Of a DNA stretch of 64,000 nt, positions 8,644-16,386 are shown piece after piece. The notes under the pieces are model-generated. The model was not told the origin of the DNA, made no database searches, and saw nothing but the letters and a program-made list of their open reading frames with translations. Position numbers and translations under genes: made by a program. This DNA comes from Pseudoalteromonas sp. CO133X (lineage in GTDB: Bacteria > Pseudomonadota > Gammaproteobacteria > Enterobacterales > Alteromonadaceae), in contig SGPE01000009.1 of NCBI GenBank assembly GCA_004208945.1, positions 310,001-374,000 of the forward strand, written 5' to 3'. Position 1 is the stretch's first letter. The number at the start of each line of letters is the position of its first letter.

Positions 8644-9346
8644 ACAAATTAAACACTGGCTTAAATCAAGCGACAGTGCAATTGCAAAATCGCTTTTTCA
8701 ATTTGCAAAATCGATTCGCAATCCGCAAATGTGGGTGATCCCAGGTATTCATTCATTAATATATAAACTACATTTATTGGTTAAAACTTTAGTAAGTGAG
8801 CTAGGGCGCATTTTTTATTACACACCACTATTTAAAAGCCAAATTAAGGGCTCAAAAGCAAATTTATACCTGTATTCTGGCATGCCGCAAATATTAGGAA
8901 AACTTGAAATTAGCTGTAATGACAACACGCGAATTAGTGGCATCAGCACTTTTTGTGGGCGTAGTCATGGTAATTACACCCCCAAACTGATTATTGGTAG
9001 TAATGTGGATGTTGGTTGGCAAAATGCGTTTTCTGTTGGTCGTAAAATTGTACTAGAAGATGATGTGCGTTTAGCGGGCAGGGTATTTTTAGCTGGCTTT
9101 CCTGGTCACCCTCTAAACTCTGAACGTCGTGCTCTTGGTGAGCCTGATGACGATTCACAAGTTGGCGATATAATTATCAAACAAGGCGCTTGGATAGGCA
9201 CCGGCGCAACTGTGCTTGCAGGTGTAACAATAGGCGAGGGTGCCATAGTTGCTGCAAGTGCTGTAGTTACTAAAGATGTGCCAGCAAATACTATTGTTGC
9301 TGGTAATCCAGCAAAAATTGTTAAACAGCTGGAGGATTCGCTATGA
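8636..9346 (+). CDS. sypM: Left-handed beta-helix acyltransferase (SypM)
   Basis: A 236-residue serine O-acetyltransferase-like protein. The C-terminal half has hexapeptide repeats ([41 protein letters not shown]) ending in VAGNPAKIV, the usual close of LbH acetyltransferases. It probably O-acetylates the polysaccharide or its precursor. ATG 8636 follows GGGAG, and the start overlaps the stop of sypL. An extended N-terminal ~100 residues precede the helix, similar to WcaF/VatD-like enzymes. The acyl group and site of addition are unknown. Confidence 0.85.
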   Translation: MSEQIKHWLKSSDSAIAKSLFQFAKSIRNPQMWVIPGIHSLIYKLHLLVKTLVSELGRIFYYTPLFKSQIKGSKANLYLYSGMPQILGKLEISCNDNTRISGISTFCGRSHGNYTPKLIIGSNVDVGWQNAFSVGRKIVLEDDVRLAGRVFLAGFPGHPLNSERRALGEPDDDSQVGDIIIKQGAWIGTGATVLAGVTIGEGAIVAASAVVTKDVPANTIVAGNPAKIVKQLEDSL

Positions 9347-10476
9347 AGTTTATTGTATTTGGCGAAGACTGGCAAAGTCACCCAAGTAGTACACAGCACC
9401 TATTTAAACAACTAGCAAAACAACATCAGGTTATTTGGATTAACTCGATTGGTATGCGAAAACCAATACTTCGCTTGATTGATGTGAAACGAGTTTTTAA
9501 TAAATTAAAAAGTCTTTTTTTATCTAAGCGCAATAGGCCAAAAGCTGAAACAACGAATACTAGCCATAACATTAATTTAACAGCACACACATTAGCGGTT
9601 TTACCCTGGCACGATAACGTTATAGTAAGGCTATTTAATAAATGGATTTTTAATCAAAAAGGTTTCATAGATGATGAGCCAATTGTTTATTGGCTTAGTG
9701 TGCCTACTGCAATTAGTCTAATTTCACCGCGAGAGCAGGATAAAGTCATTTATTACTGTGGAGATGACTTCTCGGCACTTGCGGGGGTTGATCATAAAAT
9801 GGTCGAGCCTTTTGAAAGTGACCTTATCGCAAAATCAGACACCATCTATGTTGTGAGTGAGTTTCTTGCCAACAAAATGCCAAAGTTTAAAGTTAAAATG
9901 CTTTCTCACGGCGTCGATTTAGAACTTTTTACCACGCAAACCACAAAAGCCGTTGAACTCGAGCGAATAAGCAAACCAATTATTGGTTTTTATGGCTCCT
10001 TGAATGCTTGGCTTGATAAAGCCTTATTGTTTAGACTAGCCAAAGAAAGGCCTGAGTATCAATTAGTATTGATAGGTCACCTTGTCGACGACTTCTCTGA
10101 ACTCCTCAAGTTAGACAATGTAACTCATATACCGACTGTAGAGCATGGTCGCTTAGCTTCATTTTCGCAGCATTGGCAAGTATCTATCTTACCATTTGTT
10201 GATAATGAGCAGATCAGAGCCTGTGATCCACTTAAATTAAAAGAATACATTGCCACAGGCACACCTATTGTGACAACACGCTTTGCTGCGGTTAATCCAT
10301 ACCAAGAAACCATATTAATAGCAGACAACCACCAGGGATTTATTGAGCGAGTAGACTATGCCGTAAGCCTTAAATCCCACAACTTGAATTGGCGAGCCAA
10401 CCAATCTCAACAGGCAAGTGATCATAGTTGGCAAGCAAAAGCCAAGTTAGTTTGTAAACAACTTAGGTTTTGCTAA
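9343..10476 (+). CDS. sypN: Glycosyltransferase, GT-B type (SypN)
   Basis: A 377-residue transferase starting [16 protein letters not shown], with a Rossmann-type C-domain beginning [13 protein letters not shown] and the donor-binding part [15 protein letters not shown]. This resembles family 1/4 enzymes of exopolysaccharide clusters, and the order after the acetyltransferase matches SypN. ATGA overlap with sypM at 9343-9346. It ends the first operon; a strong terminator follows 17 nt after the stop. Confidence 0.8.
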   Translation: MKFIVFGEDWQSHPSSTQHLFKQLAKQHQVIWINSIGMRKPILRLIDVKRVFNKLKSLFLSKRNRPKAETTNTSHNINLTAHTLAVLPWHDNVIVRLFNKWIFNQKGFIDDEPIVYWLSVPTAISLISPREQDKVIYYCGDDFSALAGVDHKMVEPFESDLIAKSDTIYVVSEFLANKMPKFKVKMLSHGVDLELFTTQTTKAVELERISKPIIGFYGSLNAWLDKALLFRLAKERPEYQLVLIGHLVDDFSELLKLDNVTHIPTVEHGRLASFSQHWQVSILPFVDNEQIRACDPLKLKEYIATGTPIVTTRFAAVNPYQETILIADNHQGFIERVDYAVSLKSHNLNWRANQSQQASDHSWQAKAKLVCKQLRFC

Positions 10477-10493
10477 GTAAACCTTTTAACCCA

Positions 10494-10531
10494 AAGCTGC
10501 ATTTTGTATCAGTACAAGATGCGGCTTTTTT
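10494..10531 (+). terminator. Terminator after sypN
   Basis: A 14-bp stem (arms 10494-10507 and 10514-10527, two G-T pairs) with a 6-nt loop and a T tract. It separates the sypJ-N transcript from the sypO promoter only 5 nt downstream. Confidence 0.85.
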
Positions 10532-10535
10532 CATT

Positions 10536-10552
10536 TTGGCTCACTAACTGCA
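10536..10552 (+). promoter_or_regulatory. Sigma-54 promoter for sypO-P-QR
   Basis: TTGGCTCACTAACTGCA matches TTGGCAC-N5-TTGCA closely, with GG at 10538-10539, ten bases, then GC at 10550-10551. Predicted start is near 10563, giving a long leader of about 83 nt before ATG 10646. Confidence 0.75.
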
Positions 10553-10575
10553 ATTAACTAACTATCTAAAGAAAT

Positions 10576-10630
10576 CTCGGTCGTTTTTATCAATTTGCAA
10601 ATTAAAACCGAGCAATTTCGCAAAATGCAA
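10576..10630 (+). promoter_or_regulatory. sypO leader: hairpin and enhancer-like dyad
   Basis: Arms CTCGGT (10576-10581) and ACCGAG (10607-10612) can fold into a leader hairpin. Immediately after, 10618-10630 read on the reverse strand gives TTGCATTTTGCGA, 12 of 13 bases identical to the site at 4602. The dyad lies downstream of the predicted transcript start and 16 nt before the ATG, which is unusual for an activating enhancer. Confidence 0.4.
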
Positions 10631-10645
10631 AGCAAAAGGTAAGGT

Positions 10646-12121
10646 ATGTTAGTTAAAGAGCAGATCAAACGGTTAATTTATTTAGGGCTTTATGCGCTTT
10701 ACACGCGTATTAAGCTCTTTATTATTCCGTTTTGCATTGTGCCAATCGTCGTCATTACGCTTGGTTTATCTGCGCAAAAACAATATACCAATCACGCCAC
10801 TATCTTAATTGAAGAGTCAGCACTACTTAATCCTTACTTAGATGATCTGTCTTTCTCGTTTCAACTATCTGATCGTATGGCAGCACTGCGTACCTTAGTT
10901 ATCAGCCGTAAAGTCCTTATTGCAGTAGCAAAAGAAACTCAATTAATAGCTGAAGATGCGACGCCAAAACAAGTTGAAGAAATCCATCAAAAACTATCTA
11001 AAGCCTTATCACTTTCGTTAATAGGCGATGAGCTGGTACGTATTAACTTTATTTGGCATGACCAATCTCAAATGAAGTCAGTGCTTGAAAAGGTGGTAGA
11101 AAAATTTATTGAACGTTTATTAGCACCTACAAAGGCATCACTTGATACTTCTGAGCAGTTTTTCTTTAAGCAGCTCGATAGTTTACGCGAAGAACTTGAG
11201 TTATCTGAAGAAGCACTGGCTGATTTTAAAACCAAAAACAGTAATACCTTACCCGATGTTTTACATAGCAATCGCCAAACCTTCGACAGCTTACTCAGCG
11301 AAAAACAACAAAAGCTGATTGCTCTTTCAGGCGCTAAAGCAAAACTGAATGCCTTAGTGAGTAAAGTAGGGCAAGCCAATCCAATTTTAGGCAACTTAGA
11401 AGAAAAGATAATTCGTACTGAATCGGAATTAAGTCTTTTGAGAACACGCTATACCGATAAACATAGCAAGATTATCGAGAAAAAACGCACCCTTGCAAAT
11501 TTAAAAAGCCGCCAACAAGCGTTGTTAGCATCTAGTGAAGAGCTAGACACAACAAACCTCGATCAGTTATGGCAAATGGTTAATACGCTTCCGTCTGGTG
11601 ATGGTAAAGAGAGCAGCGTTTTAGTTTCACAACTTCTTGCACTTGAAGAGGCCCGTAATAATTTACTTCAGCAAGAACAGGAATTTGCAATGCTCGAAGA
11701 GCAAGTGCAGCTCGTCAGTGAACGTCTGTTAGTAACCAGTGATGTAGAAAAACAATTACGTAAACTAGAGCGTGATTACGATGTTAAACAGTCACTCTAT
11801 AAAGACATGCTTAGCCGTTACGAAATGGCCAAAGTCACAGGCAAATTAGTTAAATACGAAGGACCAGACAAGGTTAAAACAATTGAGCGAGCTTATAGCC
11901 CAACACAACCTATCAATACCTCTATGGTAATGACTGTCATTGTGGGTTTAATTCTTGGCATTTTCACAGGTAGCGCAAGTGTATTTGTTGCTGCACTTTG
12001 TGATAGTCACTTAAAAGATATTAAAACCATTGAAAAACTTACCAGCGCAGAGGTGGTAACAGTACTTCCTATCGTCAATGCCGAAACTAACCTCGGTAAT
12101 ATTGAAGGAGATAAATCATGA
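10646..12121 (+). CDS. sypO: Chain-length determinant (Wzz/PCP-2 family), SypO
   Basis: A 491-residue polysaccharide co-polymerase. An N-terminal transmembrane helix (about residues 24-46) is followed by a long periplasmic segment with coiled-coil stretches (about 170-350) and a second membrane helix near 430-455. This is the Wzz topology without a fused kinase domain. It would control chain length and contact the outer-membrane exporter SypC. The kinase-like partner SypD is encoded separately at 18450. First gene of the O-P-QR operon; ATGA overlap with sypP. Confidence 0.85.
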   Translation: MLVKEQIKRLIYLGLYALYTRIKLFIIPFCIVPIVVITLGLSAQKQYTNHATILIEESALLNPYLDDLSFSFQLSDRMAALRTLVISRKVLIAVAKETQLIAEDATPKQVEEIHQKLSKALSLSLIGDELVRINFIWHDQSQMKSVLEKVVEKFIERLLAPTKASLDTSEQFFFKQLDSLREELELSEEALADFKTKNSNTLPDVLHSNRQTFDSLLSEKQQKLIALSGAKAKLNALVSKVGQANPILGNLEEKIIRTESELSLLRTRYTDKHSKIIEKKRTLANLKSRQQALLASSEELDTTNLDQLWQMVNTLPSGDGKESSVLVSQLLALEEARNNLLQQEQEFAMLEEQVQLVSERLLVTSDVEKQLRKLERDYDVKQSLYKDMLSRYEMAKVTGKLVKYEGPDKVKTIERAYSPTQPINTSMVMTVIVGLILGIFTGSASVFVAALCDSHLKDIKTIEKLTSAEVVTVLPIVNAETNLGNIEGDKS

Positions 12122-13197
12122 ATGTCATGCACTTAGTTCAACACCTACAAGTAGGTGGCCTAGAAAAAATGGCAATTACTTTACTCAAAAACAGTCAATT
12201 TAGTAGCTCGAGTATTATTGTTTCTCTTGAGGGAGATAGACAATCTGCGTTTGAGCAATGGCCAGAACTTGAGCAGTTTAGCCATCGAGTTATTTGTTTA
12301 AATAAAAAACCAGGCATGAGTATATCTGTTATCGCAAAGATAAAGGCATTAATAAAAGAGCATGATATCGATATTATTCACAGTCATCATGTTGGCCCTG
12401 TTATTTATGCTGGCCTTGCTTGTGCGTTGACGGGGGATTCGGTTCGTCACATATCAACTATTCATGATGCGTGGTATTTAAACAATGTTAAACAATGTAC
12501 TTTCACTAAGTTACTTGATTCGCTAACTAACATTTATTGGGTTGCAGATGCACACATTGTTGCCGATGAGTTTAGAGCTAAAACAGCAATCATTCCTGAG
12601 CGCACCATTCTAAATGGTATAGATTGCGATAATTTTGTTGCAATTAACCAATCAACCGCCAGAAATCAGCTCAATTTACCCCACAAAGTTAAGCTAGTTG
12701 GCTGTGCTGCAAGGTTAATTGCGGGAAAAGGACACAAAGATCTTATTCATGCATTGCATTACTTACCTGAAGAATACCATATGGTGTTTGCTGGAGATGG
12801 CGATCAAAAAGTTATTTTAATGAACTTGGTACGTAATTTAGGGCTTAACAACCGTGTGCACTTTTTAGGCAACGTTCACGATATGCGAGCCTTTTATTCA
12901 AGCATTGATGTTATGTGTTTGTATTCACAACGTGAAGGTTTGCCATTATCGATTATTGAAGCCATGGCATGTGGTATACCCGTTGTTGCGTCTGATGTTG
13001 GTGGAATTCATGAAGTTCTCACCGATAACGAAGGTGAGCTTGTATCTTTGAACGAGTTCAACAAGCTTGCTCCAGCTATTTTGAGAGCATGTAAACTGCC
13101 ACATGGCCTTTGCATTCGTCATCATGCTATTGCTGTCGCAGACGCAAGAACCATGAGTAGGAAATACGACAATTTATATTCTGCATTAGCAGTGTAG
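12118..13197 (+). CDS. sypP: GT4-family glycosyltransferase (SypP)
   Basis: A 359-residue GT-B enzyme with the N-terminal VQHLQVGGLEKMAITLL motif, IIHSHHVGPVIYAGLA, the C-domain start VGCAARLIAGKGHKDLI and the donor-site sequence PLSIIEAMACGIPVVASDVGG (EX7E-type). Typical of exopolysaccharide assembly, adding a sugar to the undecaprenyl-linked intermediate. It overlaps sypO by 4 nt and is followed 9 nt later by the fused sypQR gene. Confidence 0.85.
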   Translation: MNVMHLVQHLQVGGLEKMAITLLKNSQFSSSSIIVSLEGDRQSAFEQWPELEQFSHRVICLNKKPGMSISVIAKIKALIKEHDIDIIHSHHVGPVIYAGLACALTGDSVRHISTIHDAWYLNNVKQCTFTKLLDSLTNIYWVADAHIVADEFRAKTAIIPERTILNGIDCDNFVAINQSTARNQLNLPHKVKLVGCAARLIAGKGHKDLIHALHYLPEEYHMVFAGDGDQKVILMNLVRNLGLNNRVHFLGNVHDMRAFYSSIDVMCLYSQREGLPLSIIEAMACGIPVVASDVGGIHEVLTDNEGELVSLNEFNKLAPAILRACKLPHGLCIRHHAIAVADARTMSRKYDNLYSALAV

Positions 13198-13206
13198 GAG
13201 CCAACT

Positions 13207-15018
13207 ATGACTATTTTTACTACATTATTTATCATTTTAATGTGTATTGTTGCGTATCATCATGTTGGCTACCCATTACTGCTAAAGTGTGTTGCAAACA
13301 AAAAGCAAAAGCACAACAAGCAAGCCGTTTTTGATGACAACTATAAACCGAATATTGCTGTTTTGATGTGTGCGTACAATGAACAACAGCATATTGCAGA
13401 AAAGCTTTATAACTTAGCATCATTAGTTTATGACACACATCATTATTCTATTCATGTTTATTTTGATGGTTGCACCGATAAAAGCTATCAACAAGCTCTT
13501 AAAGCACAGCAGGTATTACATAAACAAGGCGTGCAGTGTTACTTTCACCATCGTGATGAAAACCAAGGGAAAGTACAAGGATTAAATACCTTGATGGGGA
13601 TGGCAAAATATCACAATGATATCCTACTGTTCACTGATGTTAGTGCTTTATTGAGTATTGATGCATTAAACAAAGTGGCTAAGCAATTTAGTGATCCAGA
13701 AGTGGCAATTTCGACAGGTGTTTACACCTTAGATGAAAATGCACCAGATGCGCAAAAAGCCTATTGGCAGTACCAAAACCAAGTGAAAAAATCGGAGTCG
13801 AACCTTGGCGCTGTGATTGGCGTACCAGGAGCTATGTTTGCCATGCGTGCTGAGTATGCAAATGAATTAGAGAAAAACACCATTAACGACGACTTCGTGC
13901 TCTCAATGAAAGCTTTAAGCAAAGGGGGTAAAGCCGTTGTCGATGAAGATGTTGTCATTTACGAGCGCGAATGCGATGTTCAAAGTGAAGATTATAAACG
14001 TCGTGTAAGGTTAGGAGCCGGTAATTGGCAACAAATAAAAGCGCTGCTTTTATTACTTAACCCGCGTTTAGGGTGGACTTGTATGAACTTTTTCTCACAC
14101 AAAGTATTACGTGGAGTTATGCCTATTATTTTAGCCTGTATTTATGCTTGTGTATTTATCGAGGCCTTTGTCACGCAATCTGTATGGTCACAATTAATTG
14201 CTACTGGCATTTTATCGCTTCACACAGTACAAGCTGTTAAAACTATTTTCGCCTTTAAAAAACGCATTCCTATCGTAGATAAAGTTAATTACATCTTAAA
14301 TAGCTACTTTTTAGCACTTTGGGGGATCATTCGTTATGAACAAGGTTACTTTGACACTCCTTGGCAACGTGTAAAATCTGCGAGTAAAGCACAAACCAAA
14401 TCTGTTATTAAAGTCATCAAACGAAGCTTAGATATTGTAGGAGCCTTATTTGCGCTAAGTCTTGTTTGGCCTGTTTGTTTAATTGCAGCGCTGGCTATAA
14501 AGCTAACATCTAAAGGTCCTATCATATTTAAGCAACTTAGAGTGGGTGAAAGCTCAGATGACTTCGTTGAGTTATTTTATGTTTACAAGTTTCGCTCTAT
14601 GGTGGTTGATGCTGAGTCACGTTCTGGCGCTGTATGGGCTAGTAAAGATGACCCAAGAATAACGGCAGTAGGGCGCTTTATGCGTAAAACTCGAATTGAC
14701 GAACTTCCGCAATTAATTAATGTGCTTAAAGGCGAGATGTCGCTAATTGGTCCAAGACCAGAGCGCCCTGTATTTTATGGCAAATTAGAAAAAGACATCC
14801 CTTATTTTTGCCAGCGTACTTACGGTGTTAAACCAGGTATTTCTGGTCTTGCTCAAGTGATGAACGGCTATGACGAAACCATAGACGATGCTCGCAGTAA
14901 AATTGGCTGGGATTACGCCTATTCACTGAGTATGTCTTCACCGCGTGCTTGGGTGAAACTTGAGTTTTCAATTGTGATTAAAACATTACAAGTTGTCTTT
15001 ACGGGTAAAGGGCAGTAA
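13207..15018 (+). CDS. Fusion of GT2 glycosyltransferase and undecaprenyl-phosphate sugar transferase (SypQ-SypR)
   Basis: A 603-residue two-enzyme protein. Residues about 1-390 are a membrane GT2 with an N-terminal helix, VLMCAYNE, a DD at TINDDFVLSMKA, the RRVRLGAGNWQQ motif and C-terminal membrane helices. Residues about 395-603 are a complete bacterial sugar transferase (PF02397 type) with a membrane segment (SLDIVGALFALSLVWPVCLI), YKFRSM, RKTRIDELPQL and the SLIGPRPERP catalytic block. In V. fischeri I know these as separate genes sypQ and sypR. There is no stop or frameshift at the junction, so this is a real fusion. It would start repeat synthesis by moving a sugar-1-phosphate to undecaprenyl phosphate and add another sugar. 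Last gene of the O-P-QR operon. Confidence 0.9.
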   Translation: MTIFTTLFIILMCIVAYHHVGYPLLLKCVANKKQKHNKQAVFDDNYKPNIAVLMCAYNEQQHIAEKLYNLASLVYDTHHYSIHVYFDGCTDKSYQQALKAQQVLHKQGVQCYFHHRDENQGKVQGLNTLMGMAKYHNDILLFTDVSALLSIDALNKVAKQFSDPEVAISTGVYTLDENAPDAQKAYWQYQNQVKKSESNLGAVIGVPGAMFAMRAEYANELEKNTINDDFVLSMKALSKGGKAVVDEDVVIYERECDVQSEDYKRRVRLGAGNWQQIKALLLLLNPRLGWTCMNFFSHKVLRGVMPIILACIYACVFIEAFVTQSVWSQLIATGILSLHTVQAVKTIFAFKKRIPIVDKVNYILNSYFLALWGIIRYEQGYFDTPWQRVKSASKAQTKSVIKVIKRSLDIVGALFALSLVWPVCLIAALAIKLTSKGPIIFKQLRVGESSDDFVELFYVYKFRSMVVDAESRSGAVWASKDDPRITAVGRFMRKTRIDELPQLINVLKGEMSLIGPRPERPVFYGKLEKDIPYFCQRTYGVKPGISGLAQVMNGYDETIDDARSKIGWDYAYSLSMSSPRAWVKLEFSIVIKTLQVVFTGKGQ

Positions 15019-15056
15019 ACCACATCCTTTTTGCAAAATAAATTAAGCAAATCACG

Positions 15057-15101
15057 TTGCATAATGCAAATTAACAGCAAAAAGTTAATTGCATTATGCA
15101 T
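15057..15101. promoter_or_regulatory. Paired enhancer-like dyads upstream of sypA
   Basis: Two sites, TTGCATAATGCAA (15057-15069) and TTGCATTATGCAT (15089-15101), have centres 32 bp apart (three helical turns). They form arms of a larger inverted repeat with GTTAA sequences inside. They lie 49 and 81 bp upstream of the -24 GG of the sypA promoter, the classic arrangement for a sigma-54 activator. Confidence 0.65.
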
Positions 15102-15141
15102 CGCCCCATCATTTAGTCTTTAAATTTCAACACTTTATAAA

Positions 15142-15158
15142 CTGGCATTTTAGTTGTA
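15142..15158 (+). promoter_or_regulatory. Sigma-54 promoter for sypA-E
   Basis: CTGGCATTTTAGTTGTA has GG at 15144-15145, ten bases, then GT at 15156-15157 instead of GC. The -24 block is good and the -12 block (TTGTA) is one base off. The predicted start near 15169 is 30 nt before ATG 15199. Confidence 0.55.
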
Positions 15159-15198
15159 CTAGTTACTATGACTAACCAATTTAACTAAGGTGAAGATC

Positions 15199-15519
15199 AT
15201 GGCTAACAACACATCATTTTCTAACGATACCAAACTAATTTCACTACCTAGTGACTTTTCTGGTCTAGCCGTCGATGGCTTTAAAGATCAGTTTGAAGAA
15301 GTTGCGCACGGCAAACAGCAAAGTGTGGTACTCGATTTTAGCTCTACCACGTTTATTGATTCATCTGGCATTGGTGCCATGGTGTTCCTGTACAAACGTA
15401 TCGAGAAAAAAGGACAAAAACTATCACTGCTTAATGTCTCTGGGCAACCACACAAATTAATGAGTCTATTAAGAGTTGATAAGACGATTCCATTTATCGA
15501 ACAAGCTGATATCGCGTGA
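15199..15519 (+). CDS. sypA: STAS-domain protein, anti-sigma-factor-antagonist type (SypA)
   Basis: A 106-residue SpoIIAA/RsbV-like STAS protein. With ATG 15199 (AAGGTG six bases upstream), the phospho-site motif reads FIDSSGIGAMV with serine at residue 56. I recall Ser56 as the site of V. fischeri SypA that SypE phosphorylates and dephosphorylates. The residue match supports both start and identity. Unphosphorylated SypA is required for biofilm formation there. An in-frame GTG at 15190 is a less likely start. First gene of the A-B-C-D-E operon with a sigma-54 promoter and paired enhancer sites upstream. Confidence 0.9.
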   Translation: MANNTSFSNDTKLISLPSDFSGLAVDGFKDQFEEVAHGKQQSVVLDFSSTTFIDSSGIGAMVFLYKRIEKKGQKLSLLNVSGQPHKLMSLLRVDKTIPFIEQADIA

Positions 15520-15527
15520 GGTGATTT

Positions 15528-16385
15528 ATGAAGCACATACTATTTACAATCATTTTGCTAACGCTTGGTGGATGTGCTTCTTGGCCTGATGAGGGGCAAG
15601 GAGGCTGGGCTGAAAAATATCAAAATTATCCGCTTACTGATGAACAACACGAGATGATTTACGACACACAAGAAACCGTGGTGCTAAGCGAATTTGAACA
15701 TCATGTTTTAAAGTTAGATTTATTAAAAGCACAAGGTATACAGCAATGTATGCCAGCACAACTGCTAAAAGCACAAATATACGAAAACCGTATAAGACGC
15801 CTAATAGCAGCACAAATGTGGTCTGAGGCTGAGCATGATTTATTGATTCACTATCACGGTTTAAATCAGCTTGCGAAGCATTTTGAAACGGTTAATGCGA
15901 TGAGCCAATGTGCAGGCGTTACTAACACTGAAAAAAACATGACAGCATCACTAAAAGACCAGATCACTGAGCTTTTAAATAGTGATAACCAGTTTTCGTT
16001 GAATGATTTTCAGGTTACTCCTAAATACATCACACGTTTAGCACAAGCGGCTGACTTAATTAAACAAGTTGATGAGGTTAACTTACTGCTTGTTGGTCAT
16101 GCTGACATTAGTGGTCAGCAACAAAACAACTATGAGTTAGCACTTAAGCGTGCAGAAACAGTAAAACACTGGTTAGGTATTTATGGTGTAAACCCAGCAA
16201 CAATAACAACCTTAACACAAGGTAGTTTAACGCCGTACAGCGACGAACCTGACTCACGCTCAAAACGTCATTCAGATAGGCGCGTAGAGGCAATTATTAT
16301 CGACATGAGTGACGATAAAGCCACTAAACAAAAACATGCATTATCCAGCTGGACCAAAGTCTTAAATGGTCCTAAGGAGCAATAA
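15528..16385 (+). CDS. sypB: OmpA-family lipoprotein (SypB)
   Basis: A 285-residue predicted outer-membrane lipoprotein. The signal peptide ends in the lipobox LGGC (Cys near 16). The C-terminal ~110 residues form an OmpA/MotB peptidoglycan-binding domain with NLLLVGHADISG, the repeat-type segment ALKRAETVKHWL, and RHSDRRVEAII. It probably anchors or supports the export complex at the cell wall. GAGGTG lies just upstream of the ATG; 8 nt separate it from sypA and its stop abuts sypC. Confidence 0.85.
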   Translation: MKHILFTIILLTLGGCASWPDEGQGGWAEKYQNYPLTDEQHEMIYDTQETVVLSEFEHHVLKLDLLKAQGIQQCMPAQLLKAQIYENRIRRLIAAQMWSEAEHDLLIHYHGLNQLAKHFETVNAMSQCAGVTNTEKNMTASLKDQITELLNSDNQFSLNDFQVTPKYITRLAQAADLIKQVDEVNLLLVGHADISGQQQNNYELALKRAETVKHWLGIYGVNPATITTLTQGSLTPYSDEPDSRSKRHSDRRVEAIIIDMSDDKATKQKHALSSWTKVLNGPKEQ

Positions 16386-16386
16386 C

